Below are positions 21,366-35,634 of a stretch of 64,000 nt of DNA, piece by piece (the first letter of the stretch is position 1; each line of letters opens with the position of its first letter). The stretch is from Phytoseiulus persimilis (lineage: Eukaryota > Arthropoda > Arachnida > Mesostigmata > Phytoseiidae): positions 29,658,723 to 29,722,722 of the forward strand of contig CM075103.1 in NCBI GenBank assembly GCA_037576195.1. The letters are read 5' to 3'. The position numbers and the translations under genes are program-made. The notes beneath the pieces were generated by a model, which was not told the origin of the DNA, searched no databases, and worked only from the letters and a program-made list of their open reading frames with translations.

Positions 21366-24150
21366 ATTCCGGAATTCAGCAGCCCACAGTCATACTGAAG
21401 GGGAGTTGCTGCGGCCTGCAGAACGGCACATACGATTCCAAACATAGAGCCATGAGGGTCGGGAGGCGGAGTGCTGGAACTATCTGATTGAAGATCCGCG
21501 ACTGCAGCTTGAGGATGCCGTTCCTGTCGTCCGGTCGAAATCCACGCAGCAAGCTGTGCTCGGCCAGACACTTGGCGAAATGCTTACATGGCCGGAAACA
21601 TTACAGGTCTCATGGCACTAGATGATTCGTTGACTCCGCGGGGAAAAGTTTGACGAGCAATTGGGTGTTCACCACTCGGTGATACGGGGCCTCGTCCCGA
21701 TGACCGCCCCATCGGTCGACGGATATTTAGCAGTGGTTCGAAAACTTATAGGCACCGCTTTGTAACCAAGCTTTCGCTAAACTCCCGAAATTTGGAGCAC
21801 GTTGAGTACACATTGGAACACTTCGCCATGCCTCTCGCTAAACTAGGACCAAGAATCACGTTCTTTTCTTGCAGATTCACGAGGAGCTTGTGATGGATTC
21901 ACAAGAAGCTCACAATGAAGTTCGGCCTTCCAACCCTCGATAAGAAGGCGTTTAGAACCGGTCGGTGGGGGGTTAAGAACCGGTATGGGAGGGCCAAGCT
22001 CGAAACGGCGATCAACCTTATTTCGTTCAGTCCTGGACTTCCCCTTCGAGAGGGCGAGGTCTGCTTGATGTTATCGTGACACGGGGATCATACCCTGACT
22101 AAAGAGCTGCATATTCGGTTGACCAGTCTGAGATAGGGGCGATTGTAGGGCTCAAGACGCCGGGAAACCTACGGCCTGGTGCGGACCTGAACACGAGTCA
22201 TTTGAACGGGCACCATCTCATCCGAATCCCGGCGTAACACATCGTGTGCCTCCCAGGTTCGCATTTTACCCTCGAATGGGAAATGATCCCAATCTTCCGT
22301 AACTCAAACTGGGCAACGAATCGATGAGTTGAGTGAGATATCCAGTGCTTTCAACTCCTGGGTAGGTCGGCGTCAAGCCTCCCGAACCAATTTGACATTT
22401 AAAAATTGGGAACAATAAAACGGAGAATCGATAACCAACGGACAACCATGACCGTAAACAGGTTCGAACTTCCAATCACGCATTGAACGCGCACCGCTGT
22501 TTTTTCTCTATTGAGATCGCCATTTTCAACATCATCATAATCGGGAGCGGAGCGGATTCGGCGCTAAATGATATCATTGAGACCATCATCTTTCATGAAG
22601 ATTTATCGAGCTCTCCGCGTACCGACCACCGTCCGTTCTGTATCCCAATGATGTGCTCATTCGAAAGCAGAGTTCTTGATTTCGAGGAGCGCTCCGCAAA
22701 TTCCACCGACTAGCTCCCGATCGAGCTGGAGCTCATCAACAGTGAATGAAGGTAGAAAGGTGACCCCGCGTTTTTCTCGAAGGTTTGTGAAGCGAGTTTC
22801 TCATTGACCAGGAATCCGTGCGCTCCCTGAAGACGGAGTTAGTCGCTGCCTCGGTGACTGCGTGATGACATAATTATTTGTTTGGCGGCCCAAAACTGGT
22901 TGGCTCCTCAAATATTGAGGGTCGAGACTAAGCATTGTCCCTCAAAACCAACGTTCAATGATCAGAAACTTGAATAAGATGCGGATCTGTACTGAGCTCG
23001 TTCATGAATCGAGTTCGATGGAGCGTCGTCGACGAGTCGGATTCCGGTGTAGCCAGGTCAACCATCCGAGAGGAGTTCCCCAAACGTTGAGCGCATCCAG
23101 GATCCGCCATCCTATAAGAATACCTTCATCGGCGTCCGATGCCTCCAGCCGGAAGCCATAAAATCAGAGCTCCGATCCCTTTCACCGCAGGAGTAATAAC
23201 TTCGACAGCAGTAAGTATCGGCTCATTCCAAGCTCACCCCACAAGTCATTCATCGGTCAGGTCAGCTTGTCTTGAAAATGCTCTTAGAATTCCTCACCTG
23301 CTCCGAGTTTCGAATAATGAACCACTAGTTTGTCGTCGAAAACTACGCGGAGCGTCTCAACGGATCGAAATGTAACCTCGCTGTGAGTAACTCGAACGTC
23401 GCCGACTGGCTACTCGGTGAGACGCTAAAACTAGTAAGATGATCTCGTCTTCGTCTCTCGTCGGGATGTTCAGGATCAACGCCAGAAGTGTTGCTCGTAA
23501 ACCGAGTGTGACCCTGACGAGTCTACGGCGGAAAGAAGACAATTCGAACTCGGCCTGAGAATTTTCCTCGGGGGGAACCAACGACGGCCCAGAACTGATG
23601 GAAACGGAGAAGCCTTGGCAAGCTTACGTTCGTCGCTCGGCTGCCATTTCCATCGGAACGGCGAGGAATGATTCGACCCACACGCAGGACCAACTCCTCG
23701 CGTCAACGATACGCGGTAGGCCACACAGAAGCCGTCGGGATCGCCCTGACGACGTGACTGATGGTTTGTTCGTCCACAATTCGAGTTCATTTTCGAGTTC
23801 ATCATCTTCGCGACATCGTACATCCGCTTGATCGCGACGCTCCTCACACATCCGTCTCTGAAAGTTATTCGGCCGTCAAGTTTGAAGCTCCTGTTGGCGT
23901 CATTCGATTCCATGCGACCCCCTCTAGCATGGAACGTATGAAGTGTAATCGCCACCCGCTTGGATACAAACTAAACTCTCAATAGGGACTCTGGGATGCC
24001 GGAAAGCAGAGAACGAAATGCGAAATTCCCATAGTTCTTCCCCGACGCCGTCTAGTGCACAACTCGTAAGCGACGGCGGGCTACCAGCAGACACTCATGA
24101 GCCCTGCTGAACGAAAACAGCCCACTGCTGCTTGAGATTTTGAAGAGAAA
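21366..24150. other. 2.8 kb without recognisable gene
   Basis: Read on both strands. The longest frames, 23955-23476 minus (159 codons) and 22483-22713 plus, lack domains, signal peptides or plausible splice context. No repeat shared with the rest of the window was noticed. Confidence 0.5.
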
Positions 24151-24153
24151 GTC

Positions 24154-24561
24154 ATGGTTTCCTCATTTGTTTTATTATTCGTATCCGTAGTGTTAAGTTT
24201 ATCTATGTTCGCGTTTGCAGCCAAACGTACGTCGTCCTTAAATTACAACAACGTACGAAGTGAGTGGGAACCTCTTGCACAAAAAAAATGTTCATGGTGG
24301 TCGATTAACAGAATTGCAAAAATTACAGTTTCGATAAGAAAGCGTCTCCTTCGCCTTTTACTTTACATATTGACGGCATTCGATCGGAGCCCAACCGAGG
24401 GTCTGTGGGTTTTCCATCCACGCGGAACATACACTCGACGATGCGCCGACTCTCTGCGCTTCGCTGGAATCATTCTCCATATTTTTTGTTCAGTGTCCCT
24501 CCCACGAGTTCAAACAACCAACGGACTCATACAGTGCTCCAAAAGGACGATTTTTTTTTGA
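24154..24561 (+). CDS. Possible small secreted protein, unknown
   Basis: 135-codon ORF whose first 22 residues (VSSFVLLFVSVVLSLSMFAF core, then AA-KR) look like a signal peptide. The rest has no motif. Base use is more AT-rich than in neighbouring genes. A GTGAGT inside codon ~35 could be a donor, making this a first exon only. It lies antisense, just beyond the HP1 3' end. Low confidence that it is expressed. Confidence 0.22.
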   Translation: MVSSFVLLFVSVVLSLSMFAFAAKRTSSLNYNNVRSEWEPLAQKKCSWWSINRIAKITVSIRKRLLRLLLYILTAFDRSPTEGLWVFHPRGTYTRRCADSLRFAGIILHIFCSVSLPRVQTTNGLIQCSKRTIFF

Positions 24562-24593
24562 AGCACAGGACCTACATACAATGAATGAAAGTG

Positions 24594-24599
24594 TTTATT
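24594..24599 (-). terminator. Polyadenylation signal of HP1
   Basis: AATAAA on the minus strand, 47 bases after the HP1 stop codon. Confidence 0.75.
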
Positions 24600-24645
24600 C
24601 GAACAAAATGAACCGGAGTTTCGAACAATCAGTGGAAGGTGTCCT

Positions 24646-26121
<1,476 letters not shown>

Positions 26122-28218
26122 TTCTCCAATTTTCGGATACTCAAGGGAAGATGTCGTTATGACGGACGCCTAACACGAAAAACGCGATCGATAGATCTCA
26201 CTTCCGACGGCTGCAGAATCAAGTATAAGCGTCTCGCTTAAAAGGCGGGAACGGGCACCAACGGAGCTTGGAACTTGCACGGTGCTTTCCTGCGTCCCTC
26301 AATTTTTGAAGCGACAACCCGATTTGTTTTCAGAAGAGGATTTCGCACCTAGAATGAGACGGATTGCTCGGTTTTGCGACACGACTGTTCCCTTACAATT
26401 CGGCTGAGAAGCAAATGTCTTTCTCCTCGAAGTTTTGGCGCGGAAATTTGAAACCGCGGGCGACCCGACCGCACCTCTTATATAACGCCGAAAGTAAGTT
26501 GTACGGTACGTGCGGACCCTGATTCTGGATCGGTGGGATACGTCATTGAACGTTAGGGCTCGAGTAGCTTCCAGCTTACGGTAGTCGGAGCTCGAAAAAA
26601 TCAAATTCAGACCGCTAGCCCTCAGGGAATCCTATGAGAAACCCGGGAAAACGGATGTTATTCCAGACATTGTGATGATTTGCGAAGTTCTCTGTCAAAG
26701 CTACCGGGAGCTTTGAAGTACCGGGTTAAACGTCCACAGATCTCTGGCGGAACGGTCTGCGAGGTTCCCGATCGATTTTTCGAAAGAGCGACGGCTGACG
26801 TGGGGATCAGGAGTGCCGAGCGTCTGGAGTTTGGCATCTTGAGAATAGGCAGCTCGACGGGAGTCTTAAGAATGGAGCGGAGATCAGAGAGACGGCGTCA
26901 TAGGGGCTGAGGATACTGAGGAAAAATTTGAGAAACGCTGACCTCTGCACGATTTGCGCTCGAAGTCCCCAGGCTAAACTAGCGACAGCCATGGCAGCCT
27001 CGAACCGAGCCCCGGAATTTGCTAGGGAACGTTCGAGGGACTCGAATTGATTGAGCGCCTCCTCGATGACGTTCTTTCTTCTCCAGCTCGTTCCGCTCCC
27101 GAGCCTGAGTGAGAAATTCGACTGCGGCATCGCTAACATATGACGAGACGGATCACAACTTCGTCAAGACATGCGAGAGGTCTTGAGCGCGACCGGCAAG
27201 CGGGGGAGGTCGGCGAAGGCTCAGACAAACACCCCCTACAGAGACAATCGCATGCTGGATTCCAGAATCGATTCGACGAGGCGAGTTCGTCTACAGTTGC
27301 TCGAACTAAAGCTCCCAACCAGGTGTTGTGGGTTCTGTGGCAATAAATTTGCAGCGACGAATCTGCGGGAGAGGTCGAAGTATCATGAATCTCGGAATGG
27401 ATGTACGAGATACCCATCCGATTACGGCTCGACGAAACTGGAGCATTATTTCTTCGCGGACAACAGCTCATGATTGTAATCCGTCCATAATCGGGAACGG
27501 ACACGCGATCATCCTCCTTTTTTCCACAGATCTCTCGTATTGACTCATGTGAGAGAGCCAAGGTTACTCGGACGGACCATCTGGATCACTGAATTGTCCA
27601 AGAGAATATTTGAATAATGAACCCTCACTTCCTCCGTGAAATCCCATGGCTGCGTGAATGGGTCATATTTTCCACTCGGAATTCCGATCCAGAGATAGTT
27701 CCTCATTCCTGAAAACTGCGGGTGCGGTCTCGCCGTGGCTTCGTGAATGGTGTTTGATTGAGGCTATCTTTTGCTCGATCCATGGCGAATGGGACTAGAG
27801 CATGTGTCGCGAATGTGAGTTGCCCCCCGATCACAGAAGAGGAGACACTATGCGAGTACCGAGCTCGAATGTTGCCTCCGTTCGGGATTGTTCGATTTGA
27901 TTGCGGGGGCGAGGCCTCTCCACAATCTTGTAGCGTATGTTAAAGGCGATCACAGCGTGTTCGTGAGCGAAGCAGGTCGTTTTCCCCCTACGACTCGTGC
28001 GTCCGGGCGCGTTCGAACTCAATGATTCGTCCAATGCACTCGGACTGAAAGTGGCCTCCGGCGACGTGCGAGAGGCTTCGTTCCCTTCCGATTTCATCCT
28101 GAGAGCGGACGACGGCTATCTGCTCAGTGGTTTCTTGGATCAAGAAGCCTCTCCGGTCGGTGACCCGTGGCGTCGTCTTCTCGAGGATAGCTGTAGGACA
28201 CCGCCGTGCGCGATCAAC
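26122..28218. other. Region between divergent HP1 and ARSB genes
   Basis: Holds both 5' flanks. On the minus strand, 27070-26940 reads as a helix-like stretch (EEALNQFESLERSLANSGARFE) ending at a possible donor AG|GTCAGC. Further up, a frame from about 27452 starts MLQFRRAVIGWVSR, like a mitochondrial presequence. These might be exons of an unknown minus-strand gene, but I could not join them in frame. No other gene is supported. Confidence 0.35.
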
Positions 28219-31200
28219 ATGGAACGGTTCCCGTTCGCTTCAATCTACCTTTTGTCGATTCTGTGTGGCTCCAGTTTCAACCCAGGCGTTGGTTGCCGGA
28301 AGGAACCGCCGAATATCGTCGTCATCGTTGTAGATGATTTGGGTTGGGATGACATTGGACTCCACGGAAGCTCCCAGATCCCGACGCCGCATATCGATGA
28401 ACTGGCCAATCAGGGTGAGTGGACATGGAAGCAGACCTCCGAGGAATCATCCATCAACGCCGTTCTAATTGAAGGGCATGCGCCCACGCTCTCGAGGCCC
28501 CCCGGGAGGACCTCCCGAAACGGAACTCGGTCTGACACTTGTCGTTGAGGGATGTCGGGCATCGTTGTTCTCAGTTTGCGAAACCCTCGAAAAGTAGAGC
28601 AAAAATACCTCTGATAGATTCCGGTGTTTGGAGGCCCAACTATACTGCAAACTAACGAGCTCATGCGAGAGAGTAGCCGAGATGAGGCGCCTTCGCATTT
28701 CTACCTTGCCGCCGCCGCTAATGTCACAAGGCATCAAATTGTCAGCATGCGTGTTATACAAACCGTGATTCGGACTTTCCGTGAACGCCCCGCCAGGCGG
28801 CGCCTTTTCGGGCGTGAGCCTGTGGCCAAATCTCCAGACTCCGCCCCGAAGCCTCTCGAATCTCTGGTTTCCTTCTGCTTATTCCAAGTTGATTTGTTAG
28901 CCGGAGCAAGTAGAGGCCGTAACGGTACGAGTTCTTCAACGGCCTGTCAGGCGCTGATGTCTGGGCGGGTCCGTTGTTGCATCCCTTCGGTGGGCATCAT
29001 ACTGTGGATGGGATGTGATTATCAGTCCGGTCGGACCGGATTCGTTGGTACTCGAGATAGTGACCGGCTTCTGAAAGAAACCAGCTCCCGGCTCGGGAAT
29101 GCGATGACTACTCAGAATAATTTTAGGGATCACAGAAACGCGCTGTCGTGATTCCCGAATCGTGGTTCCGTCGCCCTCTCCCGATTTCCTGCGAAACGCC
29201 TCTCCTGCCCTCGTCACGGGGGTTCAGACACCGGGGCTGGATCGGCTCGAGACCTTTTCACACCTCCGCATTGCCCAGGGAAAACTCAGTCATGAAAACA
29301 ATCGTCATGCAGTGGCGTCGTGTAATCGCATCATGAAAACCTCGGGAGGATGATCATCATCATTGCATCCTTGCCTCGCCCCCTGAAAGAAGAAAGCTGG
29401 TACGCCCCTGTCGTCATGTGGTGTGGACCGCCTCAGACGATCCGCCATCTCGACGGCTAAACGAATCCAATCGTACGTGCGTCGTTCATCGGAACCTCGG
29501 GTTGAATCAGGAGAAGCATCACAGCTCGATTGAACTTCCATGGGCGGGTAAATGCTCCGCTGGCATAACTCAACGCCTTAACTGTTTCGGTTGTCGGATC
29601 CGCTCCGATGTTGTGACGGCTGAGAATAGAAGTCTGCGGTACGCCTAAGATGTTTTCTTAGCGAGCCTCGACCGGTCTCACGAGTTCTGCCAAGGAATCG
29701 TGTTTGGAGTCTCAGGAGAGGAATCAAAACTCAGGGCAGGAGGGTGTGAATCTGGATAGTCGAGCCGTCGTGAAGCATGAAGTCAATCGGAAGCTCGAAG
29801 GGATGAAGGGCGAAACAACAGGCGTGAATCATCTGTTCCGGTGACCGTCCAGTGAGCTGGTCCGGGGGAAAATCAAGATTCGCTCTGGTTTTGATTCCTA
29901 GAAATGTGTCTCGAACCGCATTGGGAGTCTATGATCTCGATGAAACTCAGAGTCACGGGAAAGCCGCCTAAACGAGAACGATAGTTTTTTTCCGATCGGA
30001 CCTTTGGTGATGCGCTCCGACAAAACGGTCGCCATGATCTCGACCAACGCGTACGAATGTGAATTCCCACGCTCTGGTTTGGGTGAGTTCGGCGGTATTC
30101 ATCATTTTCCATGCGAGCTCCTTCTCGGGGACATTTGCGGCTTACGGGGAAACTGGCGTTCGGTCCTGTGCGCTTTCGGGACTGTGGAGCCGGACTGTGC
30201 AGCGCGACGGGCCGGACAGATCATGCCTCCACGGTTCGGCGCCGACCACATTCACAGGTTATTTTTTTTCTTCGTTTCCTCTAATTGTCTGGAGTTGATC
30301 AGACAATTAGAAATTGTCCCTCGGAAGCGCATCATTTCCGGGGTCAATCTTTCGTGCTGCGATCCCAACATATTCGATATTTGACGCTTCCAGGAGTTGT
30401 TCTCGAGAACTACTATACTCAACCCATATGTACGCCATCTCGTGCCGCTCTGATGACAGGGATGTATCCCGTTCACTTGGGCTTGCAGCACTACGTGATC
30501 TCGGGGGCGACACCCTTCGGTCTGCCAGCAAACTTCAAGATAATGCCGCAGTATCTCAATGGTGAGTAGGAGGAGTGAAATCTTTCTATTGAATGAGGTG
30601 AATCGCTCGTGGCAACACGCGCCCAGACATGCAGGTCTCCGTCTTGTCCGTCTCGTTTCCGAGAGTTGGCGTGGTAACACCTGAGAATTGATTTTTTCTT
30701 CCAAGATTCATTGCTCAGATTGCTACTCCGTATCTGAATGAGTAGTCAATGTCACAGGGTCCTTTAGAATATTCACGTGAGCAGAGATCATGTGCAGCAC
30801 GAGAGAGGCCTCTTGAACAAATACCGAAGTAACAGCCATGAGCCCTGATGAAGCGTTACCGGGCGATGAGCTGATACTGAGGACTTCCCCAGCCCTCGCT
30901 CTGAACACCCGATGAGGTGATTTGAAAGGAATGAGGGCCCTTGTGCGAGCAGACAACTCATTTTAGAGAAATATCAGGAAGGTTCTGGATTCGGGTGTAT
31001 TTGTAGAAAAAAACGGCTTTTGGAAGATTTGGAAAAAGGAGCTGGATGAGAACGGTCCAACGCAGTGCCCTGCCCGGGAGTGGGGGGGGGGGGGGGGGGA
31101 TAGCCTCCCCCCTCCCTTTTTTCTCCTGCTCCCCCAACTGATGGAACCTCACGAAACTCTCTCTATCCGAACTCATTCCGGTAGAGGGCGACTTCTTTAT

Positions 31201-33175
31201 CTTTCCAAATATGACTCGATCGACCCTTTGGGAGCCGAGGCTTTCCTAAAATTTGGTCGCGATCGCGAAGAATCCATGAGGTCGATTGTCCAGCCGCATC
31301 GGACGAGAGCCCTTGTGAGCTAACTTGCGCAACACCGAATGTCGCCGCGGAGAGTCTCATTCATCAGATATCATACAACTCCTCCCGTTTCTGCATTGCA
31401 GCGAAGAACTACGCGAGTCACCTCGTTGGGAAATGGCACTTGGGACACAGCCGCTCCGAATTTCTCCCAACACGGAGAGGTTTCCAGAGTCATTTCGGTT
31501 ACAGGCTCGGTAGCAGCGACCATTACAGTCATTACGGTGCGGACGATTCAGACATTCCGGGCTCCCTATTCTATGCATTGGATCTCTGGCACAATGAGGT
31601 TCCGGCCAAAGAGTTCAATGGGAAATATTCAACTGACATTTACACTCAACGGAGCATAGACATATTGAAGGTCGGCGATCTTAGCTCGTTCTATCTCTCA
31701 ACATCTCTGGACTCGATGAAACTCAAATTGCCGATCTGACAAGTTCTCAGACCGACGTTCATTCTCAGCCTCTATTCACAGACGCACAACAAATCGCGGC
31801 CCCTGTTCCTCTACCTAGCGCACCAAGCAGTCCATGCAGGTAACCCCGATCAAGCACTTCAAGCACCTCAACTTGTTGTCGACAAGTTCAGCGCGTCCAT
31901 ATCCAATGACAGAAGGAGACGATACGCAGCAATGGTGAGATAAACTCTGGCAGAGTCGAACTTGGAACATGACATGACGGTCAGTCGAATACGTTTTAGC
32001 GAGACCTCCTCTCGGAGTCAGCCATCATTTTTCGAAGGTAGCAGCGATGGATTCTTCCATCGGTACATTCATGAATGCTCTGAAAGACTACGGGTTCGCT
32101 GAGAATACTTTGGTTTTCCTCACGAACGACAATGGAGGCCCAATCAACGCCAATAGCAAGTCCCCCGGCTCCAACTACCCCCTCAGAGGTGACGGGTGAA
32201 GTTTTGACGGATAAAATTTCAGATTGACGATTCGACTCGTGTTGTCCATGCGATCAGAGCCTCAGTTACCGAGTAGTCCTTTCCCCCGAGAGAGGACGGA
32301 GCAGGACAACCCTTAAAGAATTTTCGTCTCGACAGCTGGAAAATTCACCCTTTGGGAAGGCGGCGTCAGAGGAACAGGAGTATTGTGGGCCCCGGAGATG
32401 CTGAAGCCAGGGACTTTCAACGGACTCAGTCACATCACAGATATCTTACCAACTCTTCTAAGCGCCGCGGGGATCCGGGTCGAATCCGGCTTTGACGGAA
32501 TCTCGCTGTGGGAAAGTCTCCTCGGAAACCGCGATGACCGTCCTCGAACCGAGTAGGTTTGCTGGAGCGTGGATGTCGATACCGCCTCTTGAAAACCCGT
32601 CCTGTGTGAGGTCGACTTGGGAAGGTGTCCACTCTCCGTTACTTGTCCGAAACGAGAAATGGTGCCACGTAGAGCCACGACATACCAACATCAGCAAATC
32701 TATACAGGCTGCTGCTGAACATCGATCCTGTGGATCAAACGGCCGCCTACCGATTTGGGGATTTCAAGCTGATTCAATCCGATGGAAAAATGGACGGCTG
32801 GTTCCCTACCCCGGACGCAGCAAACAGCAACAGAACTCTGCAGTGCAAGCTGAAAGGTCCCGCCGCAGTGTGTAGCGGGGTAGAGAGGCCCTGTCTCTTC
32901 AATATCGCTGTCGATCCCTGCGAGCAAGATGACGTTTTCTCGGATCATCCCGACATAGTCAAGGTTGGTGTCCAGCAACTGTTCCGCGGATCTGTTCTCA
33001 GGAAATGAGCGAATCGTTCATGGAGGAAAGCTCTCTTCCCCCACAGGTGATCATGAGCCGAATCGAGAGATACAGGAGCACGATGCGTCCTGTGGAGAAT
33101 AAGAACGTCTCGCGGCTAGCCGATCCTGCCCGCTTCGACTATGTTTGGATGCCTTGGGAGGACGTGTACTACTGA
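28219..33175 (+). CDS. ARSB: Arylsulfatase B-type lysosomal sulfatase, eight exons, 512 aa
   Basis: ARSB (N-acetylgalactosamine-4-sulfatase) removes sulfate from dermatan and chondroitin sulfate in lysosomes. Exons: 28219-28414, 30394-30561, 31402-31670, 31782-31934, 32038-32188, 32336-32552, 32708-32963, 33047-33175. All junctions keep frame. The total is 512 residues (human 533). It begins with a hydrophobic signal peptide (about 1-26). The metal site is [12 protein letters not shown] (residues 34-45). The sulfatase signature [11 protein letters not shown] places the formylglycine-forming Cys at residue 78. Also present are GKWHLG (active-site Lys/His), a [12 protein letters not shown] stretch typical of [12 protein letters not shown] (metal-binding Asp-Asn), and WEGGVRGTG. 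The acceptor pair for intron 3 has a weaker donor (AAG|GTCGGC). Intron 1 is 2.0 kb, the others mostly 70-840 bp. It is intact. Mites and insects often have several ARSB/ARSI/ARSJ-like paralogues, so the exact substrate is inferred. Confidence 0.9.
28415..30393. other. 2.0 kb first intron of ARSB
   Basis: Bounded by GTGAGT and a CAG acceptor. ORFs on both strands inside it have no recognisable features. No repeat shared with other parts of the window was found. Confidence 0.6.
31082..31099 (+). repeat. G18 homopolymer
   Basis: Eighteen consecutive G on plus, in ARSB intron 2, followed by a C/T-rich stretch that could pair with it. Confidence 0.9.
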
Positions 33176-33278
33176 CACCATGGCGGAAGGATAGCCGTTT
33201 CGAGGAAGATTGGTCTCCATATTACCAGCGCCGGTAATGACTAAGAGCTGTGCGATCCGGAGAAGCGATCCGATGACT

Positions 33279-33284
33279 AATAAA
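33279..33284 (+). terminator. Polyadenylation signal of ARSB
   Basis: AATAAA about 100 bases past the ARSB stop codon. Confidence 0.7.
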
Positions 33285-34898
33285 AGAGGAACTCCTCATT
33301 GGGGAGATAGACAACTTCAACGGTTGATGGCGACGTCCATGATTCATTCTGACGTAGGATCATAGCGCCCCGCATAATTGTGGCGAACAAGCGGGCGAAT
33401 CCTCGTCATTTGCAGAGACGGTCATGTACTATAGTCATAGACGGGTGTTGAGAAATCTATCGTCCAGTCGGAAGCCGAACTTTCACACAACATTACGCAT
33501 ATTGATGCTGTCATCACTGCGGCGGGGGTTCACGCCCGACAGTGGCTGTTCCAGGTCGGAAATTGCGTCCCTTGATCTGATGCAGCCAGCGCAGGTCTGG
33601 CCGGACTCGACAATCGACCGCTCTCATTTCACGCCGGGTATGGAGCGTATTCTACGCCTTCGATTTCTCTACCAGGACTGCCGCCGGGCTCACGATGTGC
33701 TGCCTTGATCACGCGGAGACGTGGGAAAGGCCAAGAGATCACTGCGCTTGGCATCCGGTGCGGCCGCGCTGAATTGATGTGATTTTCGAGCTTCCAGAAC
33801 CCCGGAATCCTCACACATGACATCGCGAAACATCAACTGATGAAGCTCTTCGTCGACCTTTCTTTCCTCGTTCAGTATGACGCGGTGCCTGTGGACAAAT
33901 GAAGTTCCTCTCCTCAAAACCAAGGAGCTCATTCCCTTTTTTGAAGGTCGCGTCCTCGACGAGCGGCAGGGAATCGTGTTTCGGTTAACGTTGCTCCAGG
34001 CTCCTGTACTCGCTAGCTATCGCCGCGCATTGGTTCTGATGTGCGTTTTTCAGTTCAGGGCGCTCCGTATGGTGGCATTATGTTCACGCAATCAACTCCG
34101 TGGTCAACACATTCAGCCTTCATCGTTGAGGGAATGGACGCCATCAATAGCGTCCCAGACTCAGCTGAAGAGTGGACTAAATCTTGAATTGAATCTGCTC
34201 CGAGAATCGGCGAGCTTGCCAAACTTGGGGGAACGTTCTCTCAAAGATGATTCTCGTCATCTCATGCTCAGGGGACTTCGCCAAAGCGTGAGAGGTACGC
34301 TGCCGGGAACCGATCGATCGGGTGGGCGCCATAATCCCGTTGCGGTCGGTCTTCTCAGGCATTCTCACACGGATGGGAGGCCTACAAGGCTAAACCTCAC
34401 TTTCAAGTGATTCTGACCCCCCCCCTCTGTCGATATCTCAGCTCCGAGGAGCAACTTCACCTGGCGATTCGAAAGCCATTCTGTTTTCACTGTTGATTCC
34501 TCATGACCCTGAGTTCCTTTTGCTTCCGTTGAGTTTTGGGAACGCGGGCGTGAATTACGCAGATCCGGGACTCTCATTTGGACATTCTTCGGTCACCGTC
34601 CCACTATTTGAGATTGCCTAGCACGGAGGGGTCGGATCGATCTGCGGTATGGCAAGGGGGGGGGGGGGGGGGCTCTAGCTCTCTGTTCCATTCCTCTTGC
34701 AGCAGAGCAATCATTCCTCATACTGAACGAGTATCGTGGGGACTGAAAGAGCTCCGCTTCTTCTGGAACACTCAGCAAGCCGTTTCGAGTAGAAACACCT
34801 CCGAGGAAACGAGTCGCGAGTCCGCTGTCACCATGGCAGCAGGCTCACAACAAGCGAATGCGGGTCGCTTCAAAACCAACGACTGAAATGGCCGGACG
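33285..34898. other. Intergenic between ARSB and B9D2, possible small plus-strand gene
   Basis: Two plus-strand stretches look like exons. One, about 33798-33899, has a CAG before it and reads NPGILTHDIAKHQLMKLF... to a stop. The other, 34059-34187, is preceded by TTTTTCAGTTCAG and reads GAPYGGIMFTQSTPWS... to EEWTKS and a stop. I could not connect them or assign a family. A G17 run lies at 34656-34672. The rest shows nothing. Confidence 0.3.
34656..34672 (+). repeat. G17 homopolymer
   Basis: Seventeen consecutive G on plus, 227 bases upstream of the B9D2 start codon. Confidence 0.9.
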
Positions 34899-35631
34899 AT
34901 GGCAGAACTTCACATAATTGGCCAGATCAACTCATTCGAAGTGCAAGAGACGAGTAGAGGTGCTGCGTCATTCCACTGTGACTACCGGTTGTTGTTCGGC
35001 GAAGGGTGGGCTCACTTGGAAGGGAGTTTCACTGGCCGAACTCAGACCACGCGAGATCGGATCGAGCCGCGAGCTGTTTGGAACCATCCTCTGGACAGCC
35101 ATCTGATCACAAAAACGTTCCAAAGTGAGTTTCCAGTTCATAGATTTCTCTTCTCACTCGGCTCGCAGGTGGAGGATCTACGCGAGAAAGCTCGGTGCGA
35201 TCCAGAAGCAGGAACTTGGTTCGATAATAATTGAAGTTCGAGATCGGGGTCAAACTGCGGGTCTGAGGCACAACGAGGAAATCAGATGAGGAATGAAATC
35301 CCACATTCTTACAGATTGGCCTCGCATAGTGTTCGAGGTCTGGAGAACGGATTCCCTCAACCGATCGGAAATCTTCGGTTACGGTGTCGCTCACTTGCCT
35401 TGCAAAGCTGGTTTCCATATTTTGGCGGTACCTGTCTGGCGCCCGGTGGGCTGCAACGCCGAAGAACTCCAGAGACAATTCCTAGGTGGGGGCTACGAAA
35501 TAACGAACTTCGATGCCCTGGCAGCCGGAAGCGAGCGTTACAAGCTGCTGACCTCCGGGACAGGTGTCATCCGCTTGGAGCTCTCGATAATTTTAAGGAA
35601 CCTGAGCAAATTCGGAGTGCGCACAAGTTGA
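34899..35631 (+). CDS. B9D2: B9 domain-containing protein 2, ciliary transition zone, two exons, 180 aa
   Basis: B9D2 with B9D1 and MKS1 forms the B9 core of the MKS complex, which gates the ciliary transition zone. Exons: 34899-35124 (donor AAA|GTGAGT) and 35315-35631 (acceptor TTCTTACAG). They give 180 residues against 175 in human. The B9 (C2-like) domain fills the protein. Matches to the family in order: MAELHIIGQI at the start; WNHPLDSHLITKTFQ (human has a W-HPID-HFATKGLQ motif); NWPRIVFEVWRTDS; YGVAHLP; WRPVG; and the ending RLELSIILRNLSKFGV (human LEIGLLLRNFDRYGV). The stop TGA at 35629-35631 is followed after only 3 nt by the ATG of Tectonic, another MKS-complex protein. There is no room for a poly(A) signal or promoter between them. 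It is intact, and the identification is firm. Confidence 0.9.
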
Positions 35632-35634
35632 TCG

